Assembly: GCA_023242925.1 (NCBI GenBank)
Contig: CP096134.1
Location: 2,065,501-2,129,500 of the forward strand
DNA length: 64,000 nucleotides
Direction: 5' to 3'
Source of the DNA: Hyphomonadaceae bacterium JAD_PAG50586_4
GTDB lineage: Bacteria > Pseudomonadota > Alphaproteobacteria > Caulobacterales > Aquidulcibacteraceae
Positions within the stretch are counted from its first letter, which is position 1. Each line of letters starts with the position of its first letter. The notes under the pieces are model-generated. The model made no database searches, had not been told where the DNA came from, and was given only the letters and a program-made list of their open reading frames with translations. Made by a program: the position numbers and the translations under genes. Below, in pieces: positions 1 through 10,219 of this stretch.

Positions 1-1772
1 GAGTTTCACCTCTTCGCTCACCGCCCACGCCGCCGAAGCGCGCAGGATGTCGTACGCTTCCACCTCAGCTACGCCCGACCAGAAGCCAAGATCGCTATAG
101 ACGGTGTCGAGGCGCGAGCCGACTTGGCGCCAGGAGATTTGGCCGCTTAACGCGCCGTGCTCCGCAGCGAGTTCTACGCTCCACGCCTCTTGCGGGCGGC
201 GTTGCAATGCAAGTTCAGTTGCAGCGTTGACGGCGTCGGTGTTGGCGTAAATCACACGCGCTGTGAGCCAATCTGTTGGACGCATCGCGACGCGCGCTTC
301 GGCGTATTGGATTTCGGCGCGATCGACATTGCCGTACGAGAAGCCGACGAAGCCGATCAGATCCTCGATCTCACTGGAGCGATAGAGCGCCCCGAGTTCG
401 AGGCCGTCACCTTGGCCAAACAATGCAAAGCGCGCGTTGGCGCCGATTTCCCACGTCTCTGCGCTTTCCGGATCAAGCGTGGCGTTGCCGTAGAATGGCG
501 CGAAACGCTCGAACAAGGATGGCGCGCGATAGCTTGTGCCGTAGGAGGCGTAGATGCGCGCGCTTTCTCCCATCGGATAGGCCGCGCCGGCGCGCCAGAT
601 GGTTTCTTGGCCGAAGCCGTCGAAATCATCTTGGCGCACCGCGGCGGTGACATTGAGCCGGCCGAGCGCGCCTTGAGCGGCGACATAAGCGCCCCAATGC
701 TCCTGCGCGCCCACGACGGGGGCGCCGAAATTCACGGCCTCAATGGTTTCGTCTTCTGTTTGCGCGCCAAACAGCAGCGTCCAATCCGGTGTGACCGACC
801 ACGTTGCAGTGAAATCGGCGTAGTCGCGATCGCCGTGATACGCGTCGGCGGTGATTGCGAAATCGGAGGTCACGCGATCGGTTTTGAGCGCCCCCCGCTC
901 AGGCGCAGCGAAAGCGCATCGCTCAACGCCCAACTCGCGCCCAGACGCCAGAGTGAGGTGTCGCTTTGAATTTCGGCCTCGGGGTTTTCAGCGATGTCGC
1001 CGAAGACGCCAGGGTCGTAATCGACGTGTGCTTCGCGCTGGCGCAACAAGAGATCAATCGCGAGCGCATCGCTCAGCGCGTAATCAAAGAGGCCGGTGAG
1101 CGTTGTGATGTCGGCGCCGTCTTCCTCGCCCGTGTGCGTTGAGATGCGTTCGGGCACGATGTCATAGCCTGCGCTGGCATAGCCTTCGGCATTCAGCGCG
1201 TAGCGCAAGCGCCCGAGCGTGCCGTTGGCGCCGACGTTCGCCGTCAGCGTTTCAAACGAGCCCGCCGCGACTTCAAGGCGCGGGTTGAGTGCGCCTTCGC
1301 CGCCGCGACGCGGCACTACGTTCACGACGCCGCCGAGGGCGCCCGAGCCATAAAGTGCGGAGAGGGGGCCCTGCACAACCTCGATGCGGGAGGCGTCGCC
1401 CAACGTGTCTTGGCCAGCGTCGAACACGCTTTCTGGCGTTGACGGGTCGTCGAGCCGAACGCCGTCGAACAGCACCAGCGTGTGGTTGGATTCAAATCCG
1501 CCGCTGAAGATCGAGGTTTGTTGGCCGATCGGGCCGGTGCGCGGCGCTTGGATACCGGGTACTCCGGCCAGTGCTTGGTCGAGCGAAAGCTCGCCGCGTG
1601 TGCGCGCTGCATCGGCCTCGATCACGGTGACAGAGGCGGGCAGGCTTTCGACAGCGACGGGCGCGGGCGCGCCGGTGACGACAATCAGCTCATCGGTTTG
1701 CTGCGCGTAAGCGGGCGTGGCGATGAGATACACGGCCGCCAACAGGGCGGCTTTGGTGGAGTAAAGGCGCAT
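1..1772 (-). CDS. btuB: TonB-dependent vitamin B12 receptor BtuB, partial, with one frameshift
   Basis: Outer-membrane TonB-dependent receptor, probably for cobalamin uptake. The start at 1772 gives a signal peptide ending near ATPAYAQ, then a TonB-box-like stretch (DELIVVTG), a plug domain (SVTVIEAD, VPGIQ, LVLFDGVRL, IEVVQGPLSALYGSGALGG) and a beta-barrel with the family motif SYGTSYRAPSLFERF. A GGGGA sequence lies upstream as a ribosome binding site. The frame breaks at a run of six C (891-896 on the + strand). Adding one base restores an open frame through position 1, so the first frame would stop at 870. The last few dozen residues lie outside the window. The B12 assignment rests mainly on the riboswitch upstream. 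The break may be a sequence error, since several genes here share this defect. Confidence 0.85.
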
Positions 1773-1924
1773 AGGAGCGTCCCCTTTTGCAGACACGCCT
1801 CGTCCCCAAGGGCGCGTCGAACAGCGACAAGCGGGGCGCGAAGAAGCGCGGGGCCGCCCGCGTCGCTGCTGCGGAGACTTCCGGTTCGACGGCTGATCCC
1901 GGCCGGGCGAACGAGCGACGTGCG

Positions 1925-2092
1925 GGGGCAGGTCTCCTGGCTCGCGGGTCATTGCGGGTTCGCCGCCTTCCCAGCCCGTTTCGGGGCCAGTGGCATTTGG
2001 CGATCCGCTCACCGCTTACAGTTGCGGGCACAGCCGTGGATTTGGGGCGAACCCCACACCACGTTCCCTTTTCACGTCCTTGCGGACGACCA
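1925..2092 (-). promoter_or_regulatory. Cobalamin (B12) riboswitch
   Basis: Read on the minus strand this stretch carries the hallmark blocks of the cobalamin riboswitch in the right order: a small GTCCGCAAGGAC hairpin, AAAAGGGAA, the core GCCCGCAACTGTAAGCGG, then GCCACTGG, GGGAAGGC, and the closing block GACCCGCGAGCCAGGAGAC. It lies about 150 nt upstream of the btuB start on the same strand, the classical position for B12-dependent repression of the receptor. The expression platform would lie in 1773-1924; no obvious U-tract terminator was seen there, so control may act on translation. Confidence 0.95.
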
Positions 2093-2145
2093 TCGCGGCT
2101 GCAGCAATAACCGCGTTAGAACGGCGCGCCAAGGCGTTAGAGGGC

Positions 2146-2173
2146 TTGACGCCCGTATTCATGCGGCTAAAGA
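2146..2173 (+). promoter_or_regulatory. Probable tuf promoter
   Basis: TTGACG at 2146-2151 is a good -35 element. A weaker -10-like GCTAAAGA lies about 15-16 bases further on. This is the only promoter-like sequence seen between the divergent B12 riboswitch and the EF-Tu gene, leaving a leader of roughly 70 nt. Confidence 0.4.
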
Positions 2174-2251
2174 CGCGCACCTTACGCGCGCGCTTTGGCT
2201 TGGCCTTAGCGCCGATCAGCATTTTGCACGCCGGAGAGACAGGACCTTACA

Positions 2252-3442
<1,191 letters not shown>

Positions 3443-3493
3443 TTTTCCCTTCAAGGGAAAAACGGAAGGGCCGCTCCTTGGAGCGGCCCTTTT
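3443..3493 (+). terminator. Tandem hairpins with intrinsic terminator after tuf
   Basis: A perfect 9-bp inverted repeat (TTTTCCCTT/AAGGGAAAA, 3443-3461) starts right after the tuf stop. It is followed by a GC-rich 10-bp stem (AGGGCCGCTC 3467-3476 with GAGCGGCCCT 3481-3490) and a short T tract. This is a strong rho-independent terminator and isolates tuf from the downstream gene. Confidence 0.9.
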
Positions 3494-3619
3494 GCGTTTG
3501 GGGTTCCGGTGGCCGTACCGCGACGGGAGCGATAGTGTGGTTTGCCTGCATCCGACCCGGCGTCTGGACGCATCCTTAAGGCAAAGGGCGCACGCGCGAG
3601 GCGCGGGAGGGAGAATCTG

Positions 3620-4603
3620 ATGGAGCGTTTCGTATTCGTCGCAGCGATCGTGATCGCGGTGTTTTTCGGTATCAAAGCGTTGGTCGGCGCCAATGATTGG
3701 GGCATCCACATCGAGGGCGATGGCGGCGGCACAGCTGAAATCACCTCCACTGAGGCCGGCCGCTTGGAGCCTGAGGTGTTCGCCGGCTCCTCCCTGCGTG
3801 TTCGCCATGCGGTGGCGCGCGTGGTCGTAACCCCGGAAGATCGCGCCGATATCCAGATCGAAATCACTAATCCCGGCGGCGTGCCGATGCCGACGGTCGA
3901 GGTCGATGGCGACCAAGTCACGATAAACGGCCATCTGCGCGGCCGTATCGGCAATTGCCGCCAAGATGGCGCGGCCGAGCTGCGCGGTTACGACCCAATC
4001 ACCCCCGACAATCTGCCTGTCATTACCATTCGCGCCCCGCGCGCCCTGGTCATGGAGCGCGGCGGCGCGGGTACAACCGAGATTGCCGTTGCGGAAAGCG
4101 TCAATTTCGACCTGATGGGCTGTGGCTCGGCGGTCATCGCCGACGTCACCGGTGAGCTTGAACTCGATCTGGCCGGCTCCGGTACGGTAACAACTGGCGC
4201 CGCACGGACGCTAAATCTCAATATGGCGGGCGCTGGCGACGCCACCATTGGTGCGATCGGAGAGTACGCCCAGATCGATATGGCTGGCGCTGGCGACGTT
4301 ACGCTGGCTTCGCTGACCGGGTCGCTGAACGCTGATTCTGCGGGCGCTGGAAATATCACGATCCAGGGTGGCGCGATTAGTGTCGCGGAGGTCGACATGG
4401 CTGGCGCTGGCGACGTGAATATTGCTGCGCCAGTTCAGACCTTGAACGTCTCCATGGTGGGCGCTGGCGATCTTGATATCGCCAACACCGTAGGCGACAT
4501 TGACGCTGATATTGCTGGGGTTGGCGTGGTTTCCGCGCGTGCGGTTACCGGCACGATCACCAAAAATGTAATGGGTCCGGGCGACGTGCGGGTGGGGCAG
4601 TGA
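3620..4603 (+). CDS. GIN-domain (DUF2807-like) exported repeat protein
   Basis: A 327-residue protein with an N-terminal hydrophobic segment (FVFVAAIVIAVFFGI) that should act as a signal anchor or signal peptide. A central beta-rich region resembles the putative auto-transporter adhesin head GIN domain. The C-terminal half is built of about 20-residue strands, each carrying a M/SAGAGD/N-like turn (around 4230, 4276, 4340, 4396 and 4457), as expected for a right-handed beta-helix. The start at 3620 is chosen for the GGGAGGGAGA ribosome binding site seven bases upstream. It lies alone between tuf and rpsJ, with terminators on both sides. Its function is unknown; a cell-envelope location is likely. 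The Asp/Gly turns could bind metal, but that is speculation. Confidence 0.8.
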   Translation: MERFVFVAAIVIAVFFGIKALVGANDWGIHIEGDGGGTAEITSTEAGRLEPEVFAGSSLRVRHAVARVVVTPEDRADIQIEITNPGGVPMPTVEVDGDQVTINGHLRGRIGNCRQDGAAELRGYDPITPDNLPVITIRAPRALVMERGGAGTTEIAVAESVNFDLMGCGSAVIADVTGELELDLAGSGTVTTGAARTLNLNMAGAGDATIGAIGEYAQIDMAGAGDVTLASLTGSLNADSAGAGNITIQGGAISVAEVDMAGAGDVNIAAPVQTLNVSMVGAGDLDIANTVGDIDADIAGVGVVSARAVTGTITKNVMGPGDVRVGQ

Positions 4604-4622
4604 TAGAAGCGCAAAACGCGCC

Positions 4623-4650
4623 TTGACGCCCCCGATTCACCTCTGTAGGA
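4623..4650 (+). promoter_or_regulatory. Candidate promoter of the S10 operon
   Basis: A TTGACG -35 element (4623-4628), identical to the one before tuf, lies 19 bases after the GIN gene stop. A -10-like TGTAGGA follows after about 17 bases. It would give a long (about 250 nt) structured leader before rpsJ. Confidence 0.45.
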
Positions 4651-4670
4651 CACCCCCTTCGAGCCGGCCG

Positions 4671-4686
4671 TAAGCACTCGTGCTTA
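4671..4686 (+). promoter_or_regulatory. Perfect hairpin in the rpsJ leader
   Basis: TAAGCAC-TC-GTGCTTA is a perfect 7-bp inverted repeat located just inside the predicted S10 operon leader. It could be part of a ribosomal-protein binding structure; no specific family was recognised. Confidence 0.4.
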
Positions 4687-4719
4687 GACGCGGTTCGCAA
4701 GCTTCGCGGCGCCAGCCCA

Positions 4720-4780
4720 CAGCCTGAACGGCTAATTGGGAATGCGCGGGGTCAAAAGCCCCGTCCAGGCTGCGTTTTTT
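4720..4780 (+). terminator. Branched terminator-like structure with T6 in the rpsJ leader
   Basis: CAGCCTG (4720-4726) pairs with CAGGCTG (4766-4772), enclosing an inner CGGGG/CCCCG hairpin (4747-4763). Six T follow at 4775-4780. The geometry suits an attenuator or terminator. It could end the GIN gene transcript, or regulate the S10 operon if transcription starts at about 4655. Confidence 0.5.
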
Positions 4781-4800
4781 GCGATCCTCACGTCTTCGAG

Positions 4801-4826
4801 CGCCGTCTGGTTCGGACGGCGTTTTT
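4801..4826 (+). terminator. Second intrinsic terminator in the rpsJ leader
   Basis: CGCCGTC (4801-4807) pairs with GACGGCG (4815-4821) across a 7-nt loop and is followed directly by five T. This is a textbook rho-independent terminator about 80 bases upstream of the rpsJ start, only 20 bases after the previous T tract. Confidence 0.75.
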
Positions 4827-4907
4827 CTCGTCGGTGGGCCGAAACAGGCGCGCCGTCGTGTTTTGCGTCCGGCGAGATGTTGGGCGCATTCGGGAATTCT
4901 GGTGATG

Positions 4908-5219
4908 ATGCAGCAAAATATCCGGATCAGGCTGAAAGCCTTTGATCACCGTACGCTCGATCTCTCCGCAAAAGAGATCGTGTCGACGGCGAAGCGCACC
5001 GGCGCGACCGTCATCGGCCCGGTGCCGTTGCCGACGCGCATTGAGAAGTTCACGGTGAACCGCTCGCCCCACGTCGACAAGAAGAGCCGCGAGCAATTCG
5101 AAATTCGCACGTTCAAGCGCGTGCTCGATATCGTTCAACCGACGCCGCAAACGGTCGATGCGCTGATGAAGCTCGACCTGTCCGCCGGCGTTGACGTTCA
5201 AATCCAAGTGCTGGGTTGA
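4908..5219 (+). CDS. rpsJ: 30S ribosomal protein S10
   Basis: S10 binds 16S rRNA in the 30S head and, as NusE, takes part in transcription antitermination. The protein begins [15 protein letters not shown] and is 103 residues, matching the family. An in-frame ATG three bases earlier (4905) is also possible. It opens the S10 operon, with rplC five bases downstream. The leader contains two terminator-like structures, which suggests the operon is controlled by attenuation. Confidence 0.98.
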   Translation: MQQNIRIRLKAFDHRTLDLSAKEIVSTAKRTGATVIGPVPLPTRIEKFTVNRSPHVDKKSREQFEIRTFKRVLDIVQPTPQTVDALMKLDLSAGVDVQIQVLG

Positions 5220-5224
5220 TAGCG

Positions 5225-6046
5225 ATGGCTCAAGAGCAAGCCCCTAAGGATTCTGGCCGCACCGGCGTCATCGCGCGCAAGGTCGGCATGATGCGCGTCT
5301 TCGGCGAAGACAATGCGCACATTCCGGTCACCGTGCTCGATCTCGCCGGCTGCCAAGTTGTCGGTCGTCGCACGGTCGCCGCTGAAGAGTTCAAGAATTC
5401 CACTGGCGAAGCCGTTGCGTTGAAGCCGAAGAAGTCCCGCAAGAACGAGAAGGCCCAAGCGCCTGCTCGTGAAGCGAAGGGCGACGGCTACACCGCTGTT
5501 GTGCTCGCGGCCGGCGCGGCGAAGGCCAAGCGCAAGACCCAAGCCGAGCGCGGCCAGTTCGCGCGCGCCAAGGTCGAACCGAAGGCGATCATCCGCGAGT
5601 TCCGCGTTTCGGAAGACAACCTTTTGCCGGTCGGCGCCGAAATCAGCGCCGACCATTTTGTTGTCGGCCAGAAAGTCGATGTCGCCGGCATCTCGATCGG
5701 TAAAGGTTTCGCTGGCGCCATGAAGCGCTGGAATTTCGGCGGTCTGCGCGCCACGCACGGCGTCTCCGTCTCGCACCGCTCGCACGGTTCGACGGGTCAG
5801 CGTCAGGATCCGGGCAAAGTCTTCAAGGGTAAGAAGATGGCCGGCCACCTCGGCGACGAGCGCGTCACGACTCAAAATTTGCAAATCGTCCGCGTCGACA
5901 CCGATCGCGGGCTTTTGTTTGTCCGTGGCTCTATTCCGGGCGCTGAAGGCGGCTGGGTGGAAGTGCGCGACGCGGTGAAGGCTGATCTTCCGAAGGAAGC
6001 TCCAAAGCCTGCTGGCGTTCGCCAAGCACAAGCCGCGGCTGAGTGA
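5225..6046 (+). CDS. rplC: 50S ribosomal protein L3
   Basis: L3 binds near the 3' end of 23S rRNA and starts 50S assembly. The conserved core [20 protein letters not shown], with the loop glutamine that is methylated in many bacteria, is present. At 273 residues it is longer than the E. coli protein (about 209). The extra length comes from a Lys/Ala-rich insertion at about residues 55-110 and an Ala/Pro-rich tail. The start at 5225 avoids the less likely TTG at 5216 that overlaps rpsJ. Confidence 0.97.
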   Translation: MAQEQAPKDSGRTGVIARKVGMMRVFGEDNAHIPVTVLDLAGCQVVGRRTVAAEEFKNSTGEAVALKPKKSRKNEKAQAPAREAKGDGYTAVVLAAGAAKAKRKTQAERGQFARAKVEPKAIIREFRVSEDNLLPVGAEISADHFVVGQKVDVAGISIGKGFAGAMKRWNFGGLRATHGVSVSHRSHGSTGQRQDPGKVFKGKKMAGHLGDERVTTQNLQIVRVDTDRGLLFVRGSIPGAEGGWVEVRDAVKADLPKEAPKPAGVRQAQAAAE

Positions 6047-6054
6047 GGGCGGAC

Positions 6055-6720
6055 ATGAAACTCGACGTTCAAACTCTCGACGCCAAGAAGGCCGGCTCGG
6101 TCGATCTCGACGACGCGATCTTCGGCATCAAGGAAGTCCGCGGCGACATCCTGCAGCGCATGGTGAAGTACCAACTCGCCAAGCGCCGCGCTGGCACGCA
6201 CAAGACGCAATCTCGCGGCGACGTGTCGGTCACGCACTCCAAGCTTTATAAGCAAAAGGGTACGGGCGGTGCGCGTCACGGTTCCAAGAACGCCCCGATC
6301 TTCCGAGGCGGGGGTCACGCGCACAATCGTCTGCCGCGCGATTATTCGCACGATCTGACGAAGAAGTTCCGCGCGCTGGCGCTGCGCCACGCGCTATCCT
6401 CGAAGGTCAATTCGGGCGACCTCGTCGTGATCGATACGATCGCGGTGAAGGAGCCGAAGACGGCCGCGCTGAAGAAGCAACTCGCCGGCCTGAAGCTCGA
6501 AAAAGTGCTGATCATTGGCGGCGCCGAAGTCGATCAAAACTTCGCCCGCGCCGCGGCCAACATCCCGTACGTGGATGTGCTGCCGAACGCTGGCTTGAAC
6601 GTTTACGACATCCTGCGCGCCAACAAGCTGGTGCTGACGCAAGACGCCGTGAACGCCATCCACGAGCGCTTCAAGAAGACCGAAGCCCAAAGCTCGGCAT
6701 CTAAGGGAGCTGCGGCATGA
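6055..6720 (+). CDS. rplD: 50S ribosomal protein L4
   Basis: L4 lines the peptide exit tunnel; in E. coli it also represses its own S10 operon. The tunnel-loop signature [12 protein letters not shown] and HNRLPRDYS are intact. The ATG at 6055 with GAGGGCGGA before it is preferred over a GTG at 6043 that overlaps rplC. The protein is 221 residues. Its stop overlaps the rplW start (ATGA), so the two are translationally coupled. Confidence 0.97.
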   Translation: MKLDVQTLDAKKAGSVDLDDAIFGIKEVRGDILQRMVKYQLAKRRAGTHKTQSRGDVSVTHSKLYKQKGTGGARHGSKNAPIFRGGGHAHNRLPRDYSHDLTKKFRALALRHALSSKVNSGDLVVIDTIAVKEPKTAALKKQLAGLKLEKVLIIGGAEVDQNFARAAANIPYVDVLPNAGLNVYDILRANKLVLTQDAVNAIHERFKKTEAQSSASKGAAA

Positions 6721-7013
6721 GCGCGCTCAACAAGCATTACGACACCATTCTCGCGCCGGTGATCACGGAAAAGGCCACGCTGCTTTCCGAGCAGAACAAG
6801 GTCGTCTTCCGCGTGCCGCTCACGGCGACGAAGAAAGACATCAAGGAAGCCGTTGAAAAGCTGTTCAACGTCAAAGTGGGCGCGGTGAACACCCTCGTCC
6901 GCAAAGGCAAGACCAAGTCTTTCCGCGGCGTCCCGGGCAAGCGCAGCGACCACAAAAACGCGGTCGTGACCCTGCTCGACGGTTATTCCATCGACGTGAC
7001 GACGGGGCTCTGA
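6717..7013 (+). CDS. rplW: 50S ribosomal protein L23
   Basis: L23 sits at the tunnel exit and is the docking site for trigger factor and SRP. The protein is 98 residues with the family core [11 protein letters not shown] and [10 protein letters not shown]. It overlaps the rplD stop by four bases and is followed one base later by rplB. Confidence 0.98.
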   Translation: MSALNKHYDTILAPVITEKATLLSEQNKVVFRVPLTATKKDIKEAVEKLFNVKVGAVNTLVRKGKTKSFRGVPGKRSDHKNAVVTLLDGYSIDVTTGL

Positions 7014-7014
7014 G

Positions 7015-7851
7015 ATGGCGCTTAAGACATTCAATCCGACATCGCCGGGTCGCCGCCAGCTCGTGATCGTTGATCGCGCTGAGCTGCACAAAGGCAAGCC
7101 GGTTAAGGCGTTGACCGAAGGTCTGACCAAGTCAGGCGGTCGTAACAATGTCGGCCGGGTCACCGCGTTCCGTCACGCCGGCGGTCACAAGCGTACCTAC
7201 CGCATGATCGACTTCAAGCGCCGCAAATGGGGCGTGGAAGCGACGGTCGAGCGTCTCGAGTACGATCCGAACCGCACTGCGTTCATCGCCCTGATCAAGT
7301 ACGCCGACGGCGAGCTTGCTTACATCATCGCGCCGCAACGCCTGAAGGTTGGCGACACGATCATCGCTGGCGAGAAGGTTGACGTGAAGCCGGGCAACGC
7401 GATGCCGTTGAAGGCGATCCCGGTCGGCACGATCATTCACAACATCGAGCTGAAGCCGCTCAAGGGCGCCCAGATGGCGCGTTCGGCCGGCACCTACGCT
7501 CAAGTCGTTGGTCGTGACGCTGGCTACGCCCAGATCCGCATGGCCTCGGGCGAAGTGCGCATGGTGCAGGACGTTTGCATGGCCACGATCGGGGCTGTCT
7601 CGAACCCCGACAACATGAACGAAGTCTGGGGCAAGGCTGGCCGTTCGAAGTGGCTCGGCCGCAAACCGTCCGTTCGCGGCGTCGCCATGAACCCGGTCGA
7701 TCACCCGCACGGCGGCGGCGAAGGCAAGACCTCCGGCGGCCGTCACCCGGTGACCCCGTGGGGCAAGAAAACCCGCGGTCCCAAGACCCGTAAAACCAAG
7801 CCGTCGGATCGCCTGATCGTCCGTCGTCGCCACTCGAAGAAAGTGAGCTAA
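7015..7851 (+). CDS. rplB: 50S ribosomal protein L2
   Basis: L2 is needed for subunit joining and supports the peptidyl transferase centre. At 278 residues it has the usual length. The conserved C-terminal segment [19 protein letters not shown], containing the functionally important histidine, is complete. It sits in the standard S10 operon order between L23 and S19. Confidence 0.99.
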   Translation: MALKTFNPTSPGRRQLVIVDRAELHKGKPVKALTEGLTKSGGRNNVGRVTAFRHAGGHKRTYRMIDFKRRKWGVEATVERLEYDPNRTAFIALIKYADGELAYIIAPQRLKVGDTIIAGEKVDVKPGNAMPLKAIPVGTIIHNIELKPLKGAQMARSAGTYAQVVGRDAGYAQIRMASGEVRMVQDVCMATIGAVSNPDNMNEVWGKAGRSKWLGRKPSVRGVAMNPVDHPHGGGEGKTSGGRHPVTPWGKKTRGPKTRKTKPSDRLIVRRRHSKKVS

Positions 7852-7856
7852 TCCAG

Positions 7857-8135
7857 ATGCCGCGTTCTGTTTGGAAAGGCCCGTTTGTCGACGGTTATCT
7901 GCTGCAAAAGGCCGAGAAGGCCGCTGGCAGCGCACGTCGCGAGACCATCAAGACCTGGTCGCGCCGCTCCACTATCATGCCGCAATTCATCGGCCTCACC
8001 TTCCAAGTGCACAACGGCAAGCAATTCACGCCGGTGCTCGTGAGCGAGGACATGGTCGGCCACAAGCTCGGCGAATTTGCGCCGACGCGGAATTATTTCG
8101 GCCACGGCGCCGATAAGAAGGCCAAGAGGAAGTGA
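7857..8135 (+). CDS. rpsS: 30S ribosomal protein S19
   Basis: S19 forms part of the 30S head with S13. It has 92 residues, starts [16 protein letters not shown], and carries the conserved [11 protein letters not shown] and [12 protein letters not shown] segments. It follows rplB by five bases and ends one base before the rplV start codon. Confidence 0.99.
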   Translation: MPRSVWKGPFVDGYLLQKAEKAAGSARRETIKTWSRRSTIMPQFIGLTFQVHNGKQFTPVLVSEDMVGHKLGEFAPTRNYFGHGADKKAKRK

Positions 8136-8136
8136 G

Positions 8137-8535
8137 ATGAGCAAACCCAAATCTCCTCCAAAGCAGGCCTCGAACGAGTCGCGCGCAGTTCTGCGCACGC
8201 TTCGTATCAGCCCGCAAAAGCTCAATCTGGTCGCGCAGTCGATCCGTGGGTTGACCGCTGAGAAAGCGGTGAACGAACTCCGCTTTTCGCAAAAGCGCAT
8301 CTCCAAGGACGTGCTGAAGTGCCTGAAGTCGGCGATCGATAACGCTGAAAACAACCACGGTCTCGATGTTGACGGCCTCGTGGTGGCGCAGGCGCATGTC
8401 GGCAAGAACATCACTATGAAGCGTATGCACGCCCGCGCTCGCGGTCGCGGCGTTCGCATCGAAAAGCACTTCTCCCAACTCACCATCGTGCTGCGCGATA
8501 CGACCAAGCAGCCCGAAACCGCTGAGGCCGCGTAA
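8137..8535 (+). CDS. rplV: 50S ribosomal protein L22
   Basis: L22 extends a beta-hairpin into the exit tunnel, a site of macrolide-resistance mutations. It has 132 residues with core [17 protein letters not shown] and the tunnel loop region [12 protein letters not shown]. The ATG at 8137 lies directly after the rpsS stop with AAGAGGAAGTGAG as ribosome binding site; upstream in-frame starts inside rpsS were discarded. The stop overlaps rpsC by one base. Confidence 0.98.
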   Translation: MSKPKSPPKQASNESRAVLRTLRISPQKLNLVAQSIRGLTAEKAVNELRFSQKRISKDVLKCLKSAIDNAENNHGLDVDGLVVAQAHVGKNITMKRMHARARGRGVRIEKHFSQLTIVLRDTTKQPETAEAA

Positions 8536-9341
8536 TGGGTCAGAAAGTCAATCCGATCGGTCTGCGCCTCGGCGTCAACCGCACCTGGGACTCGCGCTGG
8601 TATGCGAGCGGTACGCAATTCGCGACGCTGCTTCACCAAGACATCGCGATCCGCAAGTTCGTGCGCGAAAAGCTGAAGGCCGCCGGTATCTCGAAGATCA
8701 TCATTGAGCGTCCGCTGAAGAAGTGCCGCGTCACCGTTCACACCGCCAAGCCGGGCGTCGTGATTGGCAAGAAGGGCGCCGACATCGAAAAACTCCGCAA
8801 GGAGCTCGCGAAGATGGCGCCGGGCGCCGAGGTTCACCTGAACCTCGTTGAAGTCCGCAAGCCGGAAACGGATGCGAACCTCGTCGCTGAAGGTGTCGCC
8901 CAACAACTTGAGCGCCGCGTTGCGTTCCGCCGCGCCATGAAGCGCGCGATGCAATCGGCCATGCGCTTGGGCGCGCAAGGCATTCGTATCAACGTCTCGG
9001 GCCGTCTGGGCGGCGCGGAAATCGCGCGTATGGAATGGTACCGCGAAGGCCGCGTGCCGTTGCACACGCTGCGCGCCGATGTCGATTACGGCTTCACCGA
9101 AGCCGATACCGCCTACGGCAAGATCGGCGTGAAGGTTTGGATTTTCAAAGGCGAGATCCTCGAGCACGACCCGATGGCGCAAGATAAGCGCGCGATGGAA
9201 AGCGGCGAGAGCCGTGAACGTCGCGACCGTGATGATCGCGGCCCGCGTTCGCGCGATGACCGTCCGCCGTCTGGCGACCGTCCGCGCCGCGGCCGTCGTC
9301 CTCCGCGCGGCGAAGAAGCCAGCTCGGATTCGGAAGGCTAA
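8535..9341 (+). CDS. rpsC: 30S ribosomal protein S3 with charged C-terminal tail
   Basis: S3 lies at the mRNA entry site of the 30S subunit. The N-terminal domain, the KH domain (motif [13 protein letters not shown]) and the C-terminal domain ([14 protein letters not shown]) are all present up to about residue 213. The remaining roughly 55 residues form a low-complexity tail rich in Arg, Asp and Pro (for example [15 protein letters not shown]), which the E. coli protein lacks. The length is 268 residues against about 233 in E. coli. The tail is probably disordered and may bind RNA. Confidence 0.97.
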   Translation: MGQKVNPIGLRLGVNRTWDSRWYASGTQFATLLHQDIAIRKFVREKLKAAGISKIIIERPLKKCRVTVHTAKPGVVIGKKGADIEKLRKELAKMAPGAEVHLNLVEVRKPETDANLVAEGVAQQLERRVAFRRAMKRAMQSAMRLGAQGIRINVSGRLGGAEIARMEWYREGRVPLHTLRADVDYGFTEADTAYGKIGVKVWIFKGEILEHDPMAQDKRAMESGESRERRDRDDRGPRSRDDRPPSGDRPRRGRRPPRGEEASSDSEG

Positions 9342-9347
9342 CCCGTC

Positions 9348-9764
9348 ATGATGCAGCCGAAGAAAACCAAGTTCCGCCGCGCCCACAAGGGCCGGATCAA
9401 AGGGAACACCAAAGGCGGCGCCGCTCTCAATTTCGGAGAGTACGGGCTGAAGGCGCTTGAGCCGAACCGCGTCAATGCGCGCGAGATCGAAGCTTGTCGT
9501 CGGGCCATCACGCGCGAAATGAAGCGCCAGGGCCGCGTTTGGATTCGCATCTTCCCGGACGTGCCGGTTTCGCAAAAGCCGGTGGAAGTCCGCATGGGCA
9601 AAGGTAAGGGCGCGGTTGAGTTTTGGGCCGCGCGCGTCGCCCCCGGTCGGATCATGTTCGAGATCGACGGCGTGCCGGAAGCGGTCGCCCGTGAATCGCT
9701 GCGCCTCGGCGCCGCGAAGCTTTCGGTCCGCACCAAGATTATCGCGCGGATGGAGGGTCTCTAA
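9348..9764 (+). CDS. rplP: 50S ribosomal protein L16
   Basis: L16 contacts A- and P-site tRNA elbows. It has 138 residues, begins [16 protein letters not shown], and keeps the conserved [14 protein letters not shown] loop. The start at the first of two ATGs gives the family-typical M-x-Q-P-K N-terminus. The stop overlaps the rpmC start by one base. Confidence 0.98.
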   Translation: MMQPKKTKFRRAHKGRIKGNTKGGAALNFGEYGLKALEPNRVNAREIEACRRAITREMKRQGRVWIRIFPDVPVSQKPVEVRMGKGKGAVEFWAARVAPGRIMFEIDGVPEAVARESLRLGAAKLSVRTKIIARMEGL

Positions 9765-9973
9765 TGGCTGAAGCTGACATCAAGACCGTCCGCGATATGG
9801 ACAGCGCCCGTTTGAAGGAAGAGCTGGGCAAGCTGAAGAAAGAGCAGTTCAACCTGCGCTTCCAGCAAGCCACCGGGCAGCTCGAGAAATCCTCGCGTAT
9901 TCGCGAAGTCCGCCGCGCCGTTGCGCGCGTGCAGACCGCGCTGCGCGAAAAGTCACCGAAAGCGAAAGTTTAA
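9764..9973 (+). CDS. rpmC: 50S ribosomal protein L29
   Basis: L29 is a small two-helix protein near the tunnel exit. It has 69 residues with the conserved [18 protein letters not shown] segment and an unusually acidic N-terminus ([12 protein letters not shown]). It is embedded between L16 and S17 as expected for this operon. Confidence 0.97.
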   Translation: MAEADIKTVRDMDSARLKEELGKLKKEQFNLRFQQATGQLEKSSRIREVRRAVARVQTALREKSPKAKV

Positions 9974-9976
9974 GCC

Positions 9977-10216
9977 ATGCCACGTCGCGTGATGCAGGGA
10001 ACGATTGTGAGCGATAAGGGCGACAAGACCGTCGTCGTGCAGGTGGAACGCACCTATCTGCACCCGCTTCTCAAGAAGACGGTTCGCCGCTCGGCGAAGT
10101 TCCACGCCCATGACGAAGCCAATGCCTTCAAGGCTGGCGAAGTCGTGACCATTCAAGAATGCCCGCCCAAGTCCAAGCTGAAACGCTGGGAAGTGGTCGG
10201 ACGCGTTGGAGCGTAA
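9977..10216 (+). CDS. rpsQ: 30S ribosomal protein S17
   Basis: S17 is an OB-fold primary 16S rRNA binder. It has 79 residues with the segments [20 protein letters not shown] and [15 protein letters not shown]. It starts three bases after rpmC and leads into rplN. Confidence 0.98.
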   Translation: MPRRVMQGTIVSDKGDKTVVVQVERTYLHPLLKKTVRRSAKFHAHDEANAFKAGEVVTIQECPPKSKLKRWEVVGRVGA

Positions 10217-10219
10217 GCC

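Noticed and set aside
4736..4945. Leader peptide or small gene in front of rpsJ
   Set aside because: The frame runs through both terminator stems and into rpsJ, with no ribosome binding site and no conserved features.
7848..9575. A 575-codon minus-strand open frame across rpsS, rplV, rpsC and rplP
   Set aside because: Antisense to four intact ribosomal protein genes; the length follows from high GC and codon bias, with no recognisable domain.
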